Part shown: in pieces, positions 12,701-26,827 of the stretch
Numbering within the stretch: position 1 is the stretch's first letter
How the letters are laid out: each line of letters begins with the position of its first letter
From: Sclerurus mexicanus
Taxonomy: Eukaryota > Chordata > Aves > Passeriformes > Furnariidae
Direction of reading: 5' to 3'
Length of the DNA stretch: 64,000 bases
Assembly (NCBI GenBank): GCA_013396755.1
Contig: VWZF01004897.1
Span: 507,358 to 571,357, forward strand
Program-made: the position numbers and the translations under genes
Notes under the pieces: model-generated
Seen by the model: only the letters and a program-made list of their open reading frames with translations
What the model was told of the DNA's origin: nothing
Databases searched by the model: none

Positions 12701-15700
12701 TTTCACTCGAATACATATTGCTCTGACATTCCGACCATGTCACCTACTTCAGAAGTACAAGTACAGAAGTTTTACCAACATGGAGAAGAGAAAATCTACA
12801 AAAGCTCAAGGGGAGCAGAAGAAATAACATATATACTGTGCACTGTAAGAATATTAGGAAAAAGGAATTGAGCCTCTACCTGGTGCTGTCTCTTACGCTT
12901 AGACGCCTCCTGATTCCTGCCAGACTCTTTCTTTACTCTTCACATCCAACACAGAAATGTGTTGACTTGGTAGCCAGAGGAATCAAATGGCCTTCTCTGT
13001 GTAGACAGGTTGGGAAGGGTCTAACACAATCTCCCTTGCACATTAAAATGTCTTTTAATTCTGGTGGGCTGTGTCGGGATGGGAATGAATAAACTCTCTC
13101 TTCATTTTACTGTCCAGCTCGTGGAAGCTGCACAGGCTGGATATTAAGTCTGTCCAAATTCCTTTCCTCCTTGGCAAAGTTATCCTACCTACAAAAAAGA
13201 AAAAAAAAAAAAAAGGTTGCGTTTGGCTTCTTACAACTTTGGGTTTTGCCCTGCATTTGTACTTTTCAAGGCATGGTTCAGACCCGCGTTTTAGCACACA
13301 GCCCCCCAAGAGCACCCCTGCAGTCATGGGGAGTAGTCACTTATGGCAATACTTAGCGCATCATGTTTCCAAAGCATCATATCATTTTAACTAATAAAAA
13401 ATCAACAGACTTTACTGTTTGCTCTTTTCAAAAAATAAATAAGTAAAGACATAAAATTTAAATATTTATTGAAAAGCTAAATATTGTAGCCTAGTACAGT
13501 TATTGGCAGGAGATGCTGTGCAAAAAAAAACACGGCAGGCTGTTGCTTCCCACATCCCCAAGCACTGGCCCACGGCTGCTGCTCTCCCCGGGCCTCCCTC
13601 CACTGCTGCCAGGACCACGGACCTTCCCTAGGGAAGCACCTCTATTTTGGGCACATCTGTGGCTCAGGTACATGTTGAGCCCTCACCTGCCTCCCTTTTC
13701 TTCTCATGGTGGGGTCTGGGGTGTAGCCAGGACGCCACTCTCCTGAGAAGTTACAGACATCACGGCACTGCTCTGGCAGGTAAGTGGCCCCCAGGGCTGG
13801 GGAGGAAGCCGGGTGCCTTCTCCTGGTGTGTCCCTGTGCTCTGTGTGGCAGGAAGCGCCGCATCATCGGAGCTGCGCCTGAGCCCTGGGCCCTGCTCAGG
13901 GTTCCTGAGCCCTGCAGGTGAGCTGGGCTGACTAGGAGGGGAAGATCTCCTGCTTTTGGCGTCCTGTTCCCAGCCCTCCTATCCCACATGGCCGTGCATT
14001 AGTGATCGGCACTGCTAGCAGATGGCAAAGTTCAAGCCGGGCTAATTAAACATACCAAGCTAATAACCTTCCATTTTGGGACGGGTATAATTCATAATTT
14101 AATGTATTGCTGCTGAGACATTAACCTTTCAACGACTGGCACAGTGCCCACAGCAGCCTGAGTGCTGACCATCTTTCAGGAATATGAGTATTATTGTTAA
14201 AACAGGTATAAATCATTCATGGCTTCAGCTTTTGTGTCAAACTGCACATGAAAATAAGTAGGAGGCTGGGTAACTTATTTACCTTTCGGTGGCTATTCCT
14301 ATGATTTCATGATCATATTCTGTGATTCATAAACAACTGGCCAATTGCCATTCTGTTCTCATTTTACCTTTTCAATATTGCAGTGGTTATTCTGATTTTG
14401 ATCTTTTATGAGTTCAAGACTGGTGCAGAGTTGCTTGATCCAGGCAGAAACACAATCTCATTTCAAGAAGAAAAAACTTATTTTGAACTAATTCCACAGT
14501 ATTAAATGCAATTATTAAGGTTACCAACTTGCTACAATTTTGCAGTTTGCTAAAAGAACTATTTCTCTGAAAACTGGTGTACAAACACATAGATTCAAAG
14601 ACTTTTCAAAGTTCTCCTTCAGAGGCAGCCAGGAGGAAGCTCACACATTACTAAAGAGTTTAATAAAGATCATCTCCTATCTCTTCCAATCAAATGGTGA
14701 ACAAAGACAGTCCACTCAGTCAAAAGGGGAAACTATCTCTGTCTTTGAAGATACATTAAAGATGAGTCTAACAAAAAAAAATCCTAAGTGGATGCTGAAG
14801 AACTAATCCATTTGCAAAATTGCTATTTTTGAAGAAATTAACTAAGAAATCAGCAAGAAGCCATTTGTGAGCATGTCTGTCACATTTAGTACTCAAGATA
14901 ATGCCAAGACCAGGATATTTGGAGGCATAAGAGAACAAGGGAGCAACATCAGCACCCTTGGTTTTAGGGTTCTCCTCAGGACTTTACGTGGTCACTGTCA
15001 GGGCCACGTGAGCAGCATCAGAATAACTGAACATAAAGTGTTTGAACCTGCTCGTGGGGACAGCACTCAGACCCCCTCAGAACAGGGATTCTTTGAGAGG
15101 ATGAGGTTCCCCTGGATGCCCCAAGAGCATTTATTTTTCCATTGATAATGACGCAGGACTCAACCCCTCACTCCTACAAGTGATAACCTGCCTTTGTTAA
15201 TCCGTATCTCTATTAACTGTGGCCCAGGGCTGAGCCAGTGCACCCACACTGGGTTCTGAAAGGAGCTGTTGAACCAGCTGCACCTGGATCAAAGCCCAGC
15301 AGCTCCTTTTTCCATGGACACTACAGTGTCCCTGCATTTCACTCCCTCTGCTGGCTCCAGTTATACATCAGATGAAGCTTTTGAGACCTGAAATTTCTTA
15401 AGGCAGGGATATCTAAAGTTCACCTCAATCTCCAGGTGCCAGGGCCTGGCCTGCTCTGCTCTGCTCTCCTTACAGGCATTGCAGCTGGCAGGGATGTAGC
15501 CCTTCCTCCTCCCAGCCACGGCATCCTGGGCTGAGGGCAGGACCCTGGTGGCACCACCAGCATCCCAGCTGGAAGTCTGAATGGGAAATGTGTGGCTCCA
15601 GTCAAGGTTCAGTGCTCCCACCTCTAAGAGAGAGCAGGACCTCACCTCACCAGGTGCAAGAGCCTGTGGGTGCAAGAGCCATGTGTAGCCACAGGTAACT

Positions 15701-17180
15701 CCAGGCACAGCCACGCCAAGCCAACTGCCTGCTGCCAGTGCCTGCTGACTTGATGTAACTTCCTGAGGGAACTGGAGTGTGGACTTCAAGCATTTGGTAT
15801 TTAGGGAAGAAAGAAAAGAAAAGCAACACTTTTGAGGAACACCCCTGCTAAGTTTCCAGAACCAGGAGGATCCCAGCTGGGGGTGTGTGCCAGTGCTGCC
15901 ACAGCTCTGGGAAGTGAAGTGCTCTCTCCCTGCTCCAGACAGGCTGGCGGAGCACAAGCCCTTTTGGCCAACACTCCCTGACAGCGCCGTGCTACGTGGA
16001 CAGGCTCTTATGCAATTTTTTGCTTTCCAGTAGCCACGTGACTTTCTATGGCAAGAATTACTCAATGTGCAGTTCCTGTCTGAAGTGGCCCGTCTGAAGT
16101 ATTCAAAACAAGTTCTGAGCAAACCCACATCCCAAGAGCTGGTGTTGCCTTTAGGCAGATATTGTTGTTATTTCACAAGTGAGAAAACTAAGGCAATTTT
16201 TTTTTTAAGGGAGGTGGATACTGCATGTGTGGAGGCACTGAACACCCTCAGTGCTTGCCTAAAGCTGGGAAGAAGCATTGAAAACACACAGATGTTAAAG
16301 ATGCTGCATATTTGGTCATGAATTCCCCCCAGATCATTATGCTTTTTGCCAGGCACATATTTACCTGCCACAGAAATGAACCTTGTACCTCATTGTTCAA
16401 ATATTTGGCGGCAGTTATTCTGTATTTCAGGTTTTTGGTATTTCCCACTTGCTCACATACCAGGTACAAACCCCAAACCAGAGCAGAAGTTGCTTACTAC
16501 ACCGTGGTTATAAGGGAGTTAAAGTTCAGGTTTCTAATTGCTCTCTCGAGGCTGCATTACTTGTTGATTAGGGCCTTTTGGGAATGGCATCAAACCTATA
16601 ATAATAAACACTCATTTCACTGGGAAGTTTGTAGCTGCAGTGGCAGCCCCGCGGCCCTTCTGTAACGGCACAGCTACAGACCGACCAGGAAAGGCCTCTG
16701 TAACCTCTCCAGAGGCTTTCCAGGCTGGACAAGGCTGAACCACGGGCATTTTCCCGTCGGGTTGGAGCTGGGGCTGCGCTTCTGGCAGAGGCGCTTGTGT
16801 CTCCGTGTGCTCCTCTCCCCTCTTCCAGCCCAAGGACCGGTGCTGTGAGTGGGGTCTGGGGCAGGAGCCTGGTGGAGCACATCTGTTTAGAGACAGCTGT
16901 TAACTCCTGGTTCCCTAAATGCTGGCAGATTTGGGAGCAGCAGCAAGTAAGTACGACTGGCAGCACACTGCTGGTGGCTGGTCAGTTTTGCAGAGACTCC
17001 TCCTGTTGATATTCATAGTCCATTCTCTCCTGGTCTGTTATGGCACCCAAACAGGACGATGGCCCAAAGGTGCCATCCTGAAAACCAGGTATTTTATGAT
17101 TCAGCAAAAGACTCTGACACATGAGGATGCTGCTGTACGAGGAGTGTTTGCTGTAGGAGTAGTTTCTCAGCAGTACCCCT
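9710..17180. other. Unique non-coding DNA
   Basis: Mostly AT-rich single-copy sequence, with modestly GC-rich stretches near 12000-12300 and 13540-13960. A poly-A-type run lies at about 13190-13215. The stretch 13990-14440 is AT-rich with GCTAATTAAA at 14041 and several other ATTA words. A 16-bp-period direct repeat of GGTGCAAGAGCC lies at 15653-15680. An unexplained 255-codon minus-strand frame covers 15361-16128 but shows no domain. No gene or clear mobile element was seen. Confidence 0.6.
13190..13215 (+). repeat. A-rich microsatellite
   Basis: A short run of about 15 A follows AAAAAAGA. The bases before it do not look like a processed transcript end with a polyadenylation signal, so I call it a simple repeat. 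Confidence 0.7.
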
Positions 17181-17251
17181 GGCACAATGAGCCTCCTCCC
17201 GCGGGTGCCCGTGGCCTGGCCAGCCCTGCGGGAGATGCAGACGGTGCCAGC

Positions 17252-17273
17252 GATCTCTTTGCATGATTCCTTC
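17252..17273 (+). repeat. Copy 1 of an exact 22-base duplicated word
   Basis: The word begins GATCTCTTTGCATGATTC and ends CTTC, and is identical to 21789-21810 in direct orientation. Similarity does not extend on either side. It contains a POU/octamer-like TTTGCATGA. A 22-base exact repeat is not expected by chance in 64 kb (order of one in ten thousand under a random model). Confidence 0.8.
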
Positions 17274-20200
17274 TCAGGGATGCTGTGTCCTGCTGGAGCA
17301 CATGGGGCTCATGGGGACACAGTGCCCAGACCCCCGACTGCGATAGAAGAGGGTCCCCTAGTGAGCAGCTGTGGCGGGACAGTCACGGATGCCCAGCTGG
17401 TCATCCCCACTCTGTGGCTCATCACACACACATTCTTAATCACAAATCCACTGATTTCTTCTAACATAAGCAATCCAAGGTGTCATTCCCAGGCTGGGTG
17501 CTTTGAAAGTGTTTTTATGGCATCATTTTTACAGTCTGGGTGTCAGAAAGGCTGGAATGGGTCACAGATCAACTTGAGCAGGAGAGAAGTTGCTGCAAGT
17601 CCGCTCTCGGCAAGTCTCTGGAGAAGGTCATCGTGTCTCCTTGAAACAGCCGGGATGAATGAGCCTGAAGTAAAAGTAGGTGTTTATCTCAAGTCGCTGC
17701 CTCAAATAGCTGCATACCTGTTGGAAGGGGCTGATCGATGCAAACCAAGGCAGCCATGCGTGAGCTGTTACACAGTGGTTAGTATTGATCAGAGCTAACG
17801 GCTGCCGATAGGAATGCGGAGCGGACTGACAGGCTGAGAAGAGGGAAGGAGGAAACAGCCTTCGCTGGTGGCAGACGTACAGAGAGAAGCCGATAAAAAG
17901 TCAATTCCACTTAACTGAACGGCTGCTAACTAAATATTTTTGGGGCCAGAGCCTTCCCAGATAGCAGCTGGAGCGTCTCTGCTCTGGAACTGAGACATCA
18001 AGTGAGCATGGCATCGACGGCTGAGATAAGAGATGTTGTGATGGCTGGTGGAGTAGGAGAACCTGATGAGCCAGCCCTGCATGGTCGTACACTGGAGGAG
18101 AGCAGAGCAATCTGGTACTGCTTTTCCCAGGTCCAATACTCAGACTGTGGACAATGTTTTAGGCCAACTTTTAGTGGACTGGATCACTGCTTAAGGCACC
18201 GAATATAAAGTAATTCTCCAGCAGTTTGATTAATAGTGTCACAGTCATAGCTTCAGTTCAGGTTCAACCTTTTTAACGTTTTATTATTTTACAGCGTAAT
18301 AAATCAGGGCAGCAGGAAAAGACAGATGTAGGAATGTCCCTGTCTCCCGTCTGCTTGTGCAGACAATGGGTCACAGAATAACGGCTTCCAGGGCCGAGGC
18401 AGCTGACACTAGAAAATCTACTGGAGAGGAGCCTGTAAGAGAGCCAGAGGTGCCCCAAGGAAGGAAGAGGCAGCTGGAAGCCAGTCAGCATGTCCTGCAG
18501 AGCTGGAGCACTGACCAGGGAAGGAGCAGGCTGGTGCTCCCAGGGAGCTAACTGAAATGAGGCGTCTCCTTGCCAGCTGCAAGAGGAAGGGCAGCGATGC
18601 CACAGCACCGTCTTGGAGTAAAGCAGGATGCTGCCTTTTCTTATGGAGCAAACGAGCCCCTTCCTGCTCTTCCAGCACCAGCAGCAGCTGAATCAAGCTC
18701 ACCACACTGGTCCTTACTGGGCTCGGTGGTGCAGGGATGGACACAGCCCCAGGATCATCGCGGTGAAAGGAAAGCCAGGTCGTGTAGGACCAGTGCAGGT
18801 TGCAGAGAAGAGAAAGCAGAAGCTTTGCAGCTCATTTTGTGGACAACAATGTAAATGACACAGATGGAAGAAAGAACAGAGATATCTTTATGAGATCAAA
18901 AGAATAAGAGAAGTAAGTGTAGAGGTTCATCTCTGATGGAGCTGCTGGAGAGACTGCAGGAACATGAACCTAAAACAGGCAGGGGAAGGGCTGGAGGTGG
19001 TGAACATGAAGCTTGACTTGTTAGGAAGGAGGGACAGAGGAAGAACAAGGCATCTGAAAGGATAAAAGAGATAAATGAAACACTAAGAAAAACTCTTTAG
19101 GTGTATTTTTTATGGACTGAAATGTGTGTAACAGCGAAAAGAAGTCACCGTGGCAATCAGAGGAAGCAATGATGGAGCCTTGGAAAAGAGGGTTTTTGTC
19201 ATTAGAATGGAGAATGATCCAATAATTCAGAAATTGGGAAGAGTAAGGGAAAAACTGGAATTCTGGTTAGGTCATAGTAAGTTAAAAACTTCATGGAAAA
19301 GTAACAAAAGTCTAATGACTATACTTCGCTTCTCATGTCACCTGGTTTGTTCTGGGCAATGCAAATTTCAAGAGAGCACATAGAGATACAAATAAATTCA
19401 TGTGGCAAGAACAAGTCAGACTAATGCTTGAAATTTCTACCCTGTATTTATAGCCTGCTGCTTACACTGCAGAGCAAAGCAAGTTGTATATTGAACAAAC
19501 ATTGCACTGTTTTCCATCGTCCTTTAACAGGACTTTATTTTACTTTTAAATTTTAATTAGTTCTACGCAGGGGCCTGTCAGTCCCAATGCAGAGGCACCA
19601 CAACTTACAGGTTATTTGTCATTAGAACTTCAGGACCGTTAAAAGAGGTGTAAGTTACAACCCAGGGACCCGATGACCAAAATACTGTCAGCAGCTGGAC
19701 TCTGCACCCAAACGTGTATTTGAGTATGTTGATAGCTTAGGTGTTTAAAAACCAAGGATATTTGCATGTGCTGATCATTCAGGTGTTTATAAAACAAGGT
19801 CCTCATTGCTGCCACTGCCTGTCTGACACCGATAGACTGTGTTTGGTGGTTATGCAGGTGTTGCAGGCTGAGCCCCCACCCTGGCCACAGACATGGACAG
19901 ACACACTGACATCCAGAAATGCCACAGCTTTTACACATGTGCTTTTAAAGCTAATGCTTTGAAACCTTTCATTTATTTTCACTATAATTTAAATAAGGGT
20001 TAACTGTGAGATTTAAGCCACTTTCTGACAATGAACTTTTGATGACACAGTGAAGGCATCAGCACAGCTGGAAAACTCCTTCAGCCCGCATGTACCATGG
20101 CTGGACAGTCAGTGGGATGGTTTAGGGGAGGAAACCAGCTCAATGTTGCAGTATGTTTTCTGCTAACTACTGTACAATTCCAAAGCGGACTGAAATCCAG

Positions 20201-21788
20201 CCTGTTTTATTCTGCTTTCCTACCAGGTTACATCCTTGCACTCTGTTATATTGGAATGTTTTAAAGGTGACACAGTACAGGAAAAACTAATGCAATCTAT
20301 TAGACTTTCAGTACAAAAGAGGAGAGATTTCTAAGAAATACTGCACAAAAAAGTGCATATTAAAAAAAAAAATGGAAGCAGTGGAGAACAGTAACTATGT
20401 GCCACAAAAAGATAAACACAAAAAGCTCATCTCTCTCTTATAAGACACCCACAGACTCCATCTGTCATCCCAACCCTTCCTCTCCCAACTGTTCTTAAAT
20501 TAAATGAATGCTTCTAATGGGAGATTTTCTCATGAAAGCTTATGAGAATTCATGCAAAGACAAATTAAAACAATGCTGTGGAATCAAGCAATTCACCTCT
20601 CTCACACAGGCTGCCTGGCTTCAATGGTTGCATTTACAACAGAAAAAACCCAACAATAAAATACCCAAATAAAGAACAATCAGCGAAAGAGCAAATCTTG
20701 CATTGACCAAAGCTGATGCAGATGCAGGTCACTCTCTGCAACTGTCCTCACAGTCCTACAGCTGAGATAAAGGTTATTTACTCTGTATGACAGACTCCTG
20801 TACACATTGGATTTGTCGGTTCTGTCCTTTATGGGCCCTGCAGTCCAAACACCTCCCAAGGGATCAGCAATCTAAAACTATATATCGTCTTTTCTTCATG
20901 TAAACAGACCTAGCCTGGGCGACTGAGTCTGAAATGGCTTTAAAATGTTTTTTCCTACTTGCCACTTATCATTTTGTTTGCTTTTAGCATCCTACTCAAC
21001 ATCCTGTCCCTGCTGAACACAAATAACCTGTCCAGACTTTCCAGTCTCGCTTTCATTTCTGGTCATCTGAATTTTGGGGTTGCTGTTGAGTAACAAAATT
21101 TTTGTGTGTTTGTGTCGAATGCATTTAATTTCTGTCACTTATAGTCTAGATGGACATATTAACAAAATTGTAATGAAATGTTTCTATTAAACCCAGGACC
21201 GAGGGAGGACACTTGAAAAGGAAACAGATTTTAAATTCAGACCCCATCAGCTGTCAGTGCCTCCTTCATAACAAGTCTCAGTGGCCTCTGTATTTCACCA
21301 TTTGCTCTTCGCATTCACACCAGGAAGTCTGATACCAAATGGTTTGGGTATTTTAGTTTTCTTAGCTAATAGTCCCACTAAATTTAGATCTAGCAGCACA
21401 AAGGAACTTATAAGGAGACGAGCCACCCCTGAGGCCCCGGTGAAGTTCCCAGTGCTGGGACAGGCTGAGGCTGGAGCAACTGGGATGGGGGACGCATGGC
21501 CAGGCACTGCTCCTGGGGGCTGTGGGGCCTGTGGCCATCGGCGTAAGCAGGACCAGGGCCACACTCAGGACCGTCCCTACTGCCAGGGAGGGCAGGGACC
21601 ACCAGAACGCTGCCTGGGCAAACCAGGGGCTCTGTCACAGCACCCTCTGCTCTAGACTGTTCTGCTGCTGCAGGTGCTTCATTCCTCTCCCTGGGTCTCA
21701 GCACCGGATTGCAGTGCTCACATTGCCAGTCACCTTGGATTTTCTTCTCCATTTGCTTTAATCTGTCGTGCTCCCTCCCTGCTCTCTT

Positions 21789-21810
21789 GATCTCTTTGCA
21801 TGATTCCTTC
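21789..21810 (+). repeat. Copy 2 of the exact 22-base duplicated word
   Basis: Identical to 17252-17273, about 4.5 kb downstream in the same orientation. The surrounding DNA is pyrimidine-rich (CTCCCTCCCTGCTCTCTT before it), unlike the first copy, so this is not the edge of a longer visible duplication. Confidence 0.8.
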
Positions 21811-24800
21811 CTCCATCCTCTTCATTACCAAAGTCACTGGGACTTTTGGAGCTTGCAGTGGAAGGTAACTGACCCCTGAGATCCCCTGCTCTCTGTGATT
21901 CCTGTGTGTGCTCTTTCACAGTTTTTCTTACTGAAGTCCCTCACTGTTGTACTTAAGCACCGTGAGTGACAGAAATCCAATGCTGACCACTTCATTATCT
22001 GCCGACCTTGTCCCCTGGCCTCCTGCCCCTCCATCTCTCTTGGGCAGTTTGCCCTGTGTCGCAAGTCCTTGTTAAAGGTCAGGACCCCAAACCATCAGCA
22101 TTGGTCGTGTTGTTTTACTGTATCACCAGAGAAATCAGGGCTGTCGGATCTCATTAGAGCCCTATTTACGGGTGGAATGCCACTCCTGGAGTGGGATGAG
22201 CTGCTACCTTTGAAACGCAATCTTCCCCAGATCAAACCAGCAGTGCACAGGGATTATATTTCACCAGTCAATCTCTCATAATCGCTCCCACCCTTATTGG
22301 CATGGCTGCTGCAGTCCCTGCATGAGAAAGGAAATCCTCTTAAACAAATACTCTCCTCGGGAGTAAGACTCCACTTCCCGACGAAGGGGCACGGGCCGTG
22401 GCTGCGGGGAGGACAGGACAGAGCAGGCCGGTCAGTAACCCCCGTGCACTGCCTGCTTCTTCCTGCTCAGCAAACCAGAGACACGCCACACGATGCAGCG
22501 CCAGTGATGGAGAAGTGTGAACTGATCCTCTCAACGCGCCTCTGAATCGAGCCGGGAACTGTCACCACCACGCGGGAGCGGGGAAGTGACGCCGCTTCCT
22601 GCGTGTGACACCGCAAACCAGTGGCAGCACTGGAAGGTTAATTATTCCCAGCCTTGGAAAAACTTCTTTAAAGCGTGACTCTTATCAGCTGCTTCTCTGA
22701 CATGAGTATTAAAACGGAGAGACCCCTTGCCTCTCAGATTACACCACAGTTTTCACTCACAGTCATGGCAATGCTGGCACTGCACTAAGGGATTTCCAGA
22801 GCATGTTGTCAGGTAAATAACATCGTGCTCCACATGTCGATTGAGCCTTTTAAAGAAAGTTTCAGTGCGGCTGTGTGCTGAATTGGTAATTTCCCCAGTG
22901 CACAATGCAGAAAATGATGCAAACCCATTACGTGAATTCTGAAGACAAAGAGAAATCTCAATTGCCTAAATGAGAATAAATCAAAAAGTAAACATGGAGG
23001 CTAACAAGAACCATAGGAATAACCTCGAGAACCAACTCATATCTAGGAAGAATCCCTGTACAACACAACAGGATGGGGAAGGCAGTATGTTAAACTCACA
23101 AAATATAGATGTTTCACTGACATGAGGGATTTGCAATGATTGCCTGTTCAGCCACGTGAGCTCTGAGTTGTGCACTACAGGGTCACATCTCATGATTTTT
23201 CTAGAAGCATTTATAATGTTTCAGCATTCCTTGCCTAAAACATTCCACCTTGTCAGCTGATGCTCCTCCTGCGGACAGTTGGAGAAGTTGAGCTGATGTG
23301 CACAGGGAGGTGCTGCTAAACCCAACAGCCCACAGATGAAAAGGGAGTGATCATGTGAGGAAAGAGGGGCTAAAGGAACCATAAGGGCAACCAAGCCTTG
23401 AGGCAAGGTTTGGATGAGTCTTTATACCCCCTTCTTGGGGGTTTTGTTACTAAATTTAATGCCTAGAAAGAGGATAAAGTTAGATGCTGTACGGTGAGAA
23501 GATTATCTTTGTATGGCACTCTGGGAAAGGCACAGCTCACATGCAGTCCACAGCGGAATTCTGAAAAATCCTTCTTCAAAAAAAGTATAAAAAGAGGAAA
23601 AACTACGAAATCCTCAACTAGATGGAAAAAATAGAAGATCTTAAGGAGTCTAACAGACAGCCCTAAAACCAAAGAATGTAGACTCGATGTAATTTATTAG
23701 AGGGGCTGGAGAAGGCAATATCTGCACTGGAACAGCAGTTATCCAAGAGGAGATTTACCAGGCGCTCAAAAACCTGAGAATATGGTCCAAATTAAGGGAA
23801 CTCGACACCTGCTTTGCCCAGTTCTAAGCCAGGCAGGTGCAGCTGCATTTTTAAGAGTGTGTAAAAAGGACCACGTCATACATGAGAGGTGCGATAGCAA
23901 AAAGCCTTAACCAAAAGCAGAGATATTTTACTCCAAATTCTCTTGCAGCTGGGAACTAAAGAGGATGAGGCTACCACACATGTGAAAAAGTCAGATTTGC
24001 TTTCTTTTATGTCACTAATTCTGATATTTTTGCATCCATTTGGGTCAGCAGGGTCATAAAATATAACCTTTCCATTCTGCAAAGTTTCTTGTAAGTCATT
24101 CTCTAAGAGCGCCTTTAATGTGTCCTTACCCGGAGCAGTGGGGCTGGCTCAGCTGGCCTCCTTTTCCATTCCATGCACAGTTACTGACACTTACTGCATG
24201 GGCCTGGGATGTTCAACAGGGAAAGAAGAGCTAAATTAGGCTAAAATGTATTTTAATTTAAGACAATTTTTGCTAATACTGAAAATATACACCTATTATA
24301 TCTGACATTGTTCAACATTTTGGTATTTGCTTAATTAGCGATGCCCTATGAGAACGAGTGACTCCGGGTGAGTGGTTTCCTTTGGGGCTCTAGAAGGGGT
24401 CTCTGCCCCAGAGCAGCTGTTCCTACAGCTCGTTCTCTGTGCAGCCACAGTGAATTTGCTGCTTGGCTGCAGCACTGAAACTATCTGTCAAGTCCAAAGC
24501 AGAAAGAGAGTTTGAAAGGCAAACATGATCTGTGATCAATATCCTAACAAATCCAGAGGAAGCCCCAGCTCCCAAAGGGTTAATCCAGAGAAGAAAAGGC
24601 ATCCGCATGTTTAACGAGCTAATGTGTTTATTGACTGGGAGGCCTTTAAGTCTTCAACAGGGAAAAGCTCCAATAAGTGACTGGAGGTTCAAGTCAGACA
24701 ACCTAGTTTTGGTGAAACTTGGGTGGAAGGGGGGTTACCTTTTCCAACCAATTGACTTTTTGGACTCCTGTGGGGTCATCCCTGGGGTGTCCTTTGGCAG

Positions 24801-26812
24801 GGGGTCTGCACCTGCCCAGAGCAAATCCCACTGTGGAGCAGGGATGTTCCCAGAACAGGATGCAGCCAGGCTGGCTGGCACGGACACAACACACACACCT
24901 TGCCCCAGAAGAAATTGATGGGCCATTGTCCCTCCAGCATGCCCCAGCGCCTTTCAGCATGTTTGAGTCTAGACCTGAAGTGCATTGTAACCCTTTGCCA
25001 AACCCGACACCTGGACAGTCCTGACTGCTATAGGGACGTTCCAAAATCTACAACTCCCTGCTGGGAGCACAACTCTACTTGCTGCCTGCACTTCTCAACC
25101 TGGAGCTGGCTCCCTGCTTCCACACCGGCATGTCCAGCACTGGGCGCTGGGACAGCTGCCCACCAGCCTGGGGGATGCCCCTGCCCAGTGCTGCACTGAG
25201 AACTGCTTTGGACCACCTTAACCCGCCGTGTCCACCCGCCGTGGCCACGGGCAGTGCTGGGGTCAGGGGGCAGTGTCTGCCTGCTGACACAGTGTGAGCC
25301 AACATTGTCCTCAAATTGCTGCAGGGAAGAGACAATGCCCCCCTCCCACTGCCAGCCGTACCACAGGGTAGGGGTCTATGGGAAAACTGCCAGCCCAGGA
25401 GGCGATGGAAGTGGCTGAGAGCAACTGGAGAGTCGGGAGCCTCTGATAGGCAGCTCAGTGACCTGACCAGCCCCACAGAGCTGTGTGGTGCTGGCTGTGC
25501 TTTTGCCCTGGATGGATCCCCCGGGATGAATCCTCAGCTCTGCCCCCTGTGCCAGCTGGGAGTTGCTGGCTGGGCATAGGTCTGGGCTGCCTTTCCCAGC
25601 CTGAGCAGGAACACCTGGTGACCCTGCAATGGCCTCACCTCCCCCCCCTGAGGGCCGGACCCTGTGCCCTGCCGTGAGCACCCCACTGTCAGACCAAGGG
25701 CGAGGGAACCCTGAGTTACATGTCGTGCCTTTTGCTATGGCACTGTTGGAAATTACTTTAAAATCCAGACAACAAAACCAGGAGGTGGGAGACATTACCA
25801 GGATTCGGGATAATAGAAATGACAGAATTTTGGTAAATGTACAGGGTTTGATCTGTCCCATGCCTAGCATGCACCTAATTCAAGACAGGACTGCAAGGAA
25901 GAGTCAGTGGATTTCTCTGCCCTTTTGATGCCAAAACCCCCTGGGTTCAGGTAACATGGCAGCAACTAAAAAAGTGTAATGATGGGATATTCCTTACAGA
26001 TTTCTGCCGTATTGGAAAAGGACTGTAACTGAACCAGGTACATCCCATTTCTACATTAGTTAAGAGATTATAAGAAGATAAATTAAATTAATGGTCCATC
26101 TAGCCAATATCCTGTCATCAACAGGGACTGGTAACAGCCCTGCAGGCAGGAGTATGGAATCAGTGAGCAGGCGACGCTGCTGCCCCAGAAACCACCACCA
26201 ACGTGGGATTGAAGGACTTTCTGCACCACAAGTATGTCCCACTTTTCAGCAGTCCTCAATGAACTTTTGTCCCAGGAAGCTGTTCAGTTGCTCCTTGCAC
26301 AGATTGATCATCAAGAGATGCCAGTGTCCCAAGTGCCTACTCAGGAAACAAGTAAATACCCTGGAAAATTGTTCCCGCTAGGCCTGGCAATCTGGTTGGG
26401 AATAGCTACGAGGACACGGGTGAGGAGCAGCACCACTGTGGCCTTGGAGAGGAGAACAGGCAAAATCTACCCTGGCACTGCTCCCAGTGAATGGCCTAAA
26501 TTGAAAATGTAGGGTGGGTGCTGCCCACCACACAACACAGATCCCGCAGGAATATTCTCCTTCTGCAGAATCTCAGCCTGAGGACAGGGTGGAGATGCAG
26601 TGTGAGCTGTGAGATGTGTGGGCAGACTGAACACAGGGAATGAGCTGAGGTTTGTGCCTCAGTAGCTTGAGATCCAGAATCTTCCTGGGTTGGGATTTTT
26701 GATTGACCGGGCCATCAAAGGAAAAACCACGTTCTTGCTCTCAGGCTTCTCCTCGCCTCGATTTGCATATTCAAGGATCTCCGATGTCTGGCTGTCAGAG
26801 ATGGTGACAGTC

Positions 26813-26827
26813 GGGGGGGGGGGGGTN
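26813..26827 (+). other. G13 homopolymer with an ambiguous base
   Basis: Thirteen consecutive G, then T, then N. The only other N in the window (5437) also follows a G-run. Both are probably sequencing or assembly ambiguity at G homopolymers, so lengths here should not be trusted. Confidence 0.85.

Noticed and set aside
14294..14332. ATTCCTATGATTT and ATTCTGTGATTC resembling a CR1 octamer tail
   Set aside because: The upstream bases do not match the TCCCTTCCAACC block, so the words alone are insufficient.
17187..17798. 203-codon plus-strand frame
   Set aside because: No recognisable motif, no splice context, and ordinary flanks. Chance frames of this size are not surprising in 64 kb.
18363..18400. 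TCACAGAATAACGGCT resembling the minus-strand CR1 tail
   Set aside because: No GTTGGAAGGGAC block follows within the expected distance.
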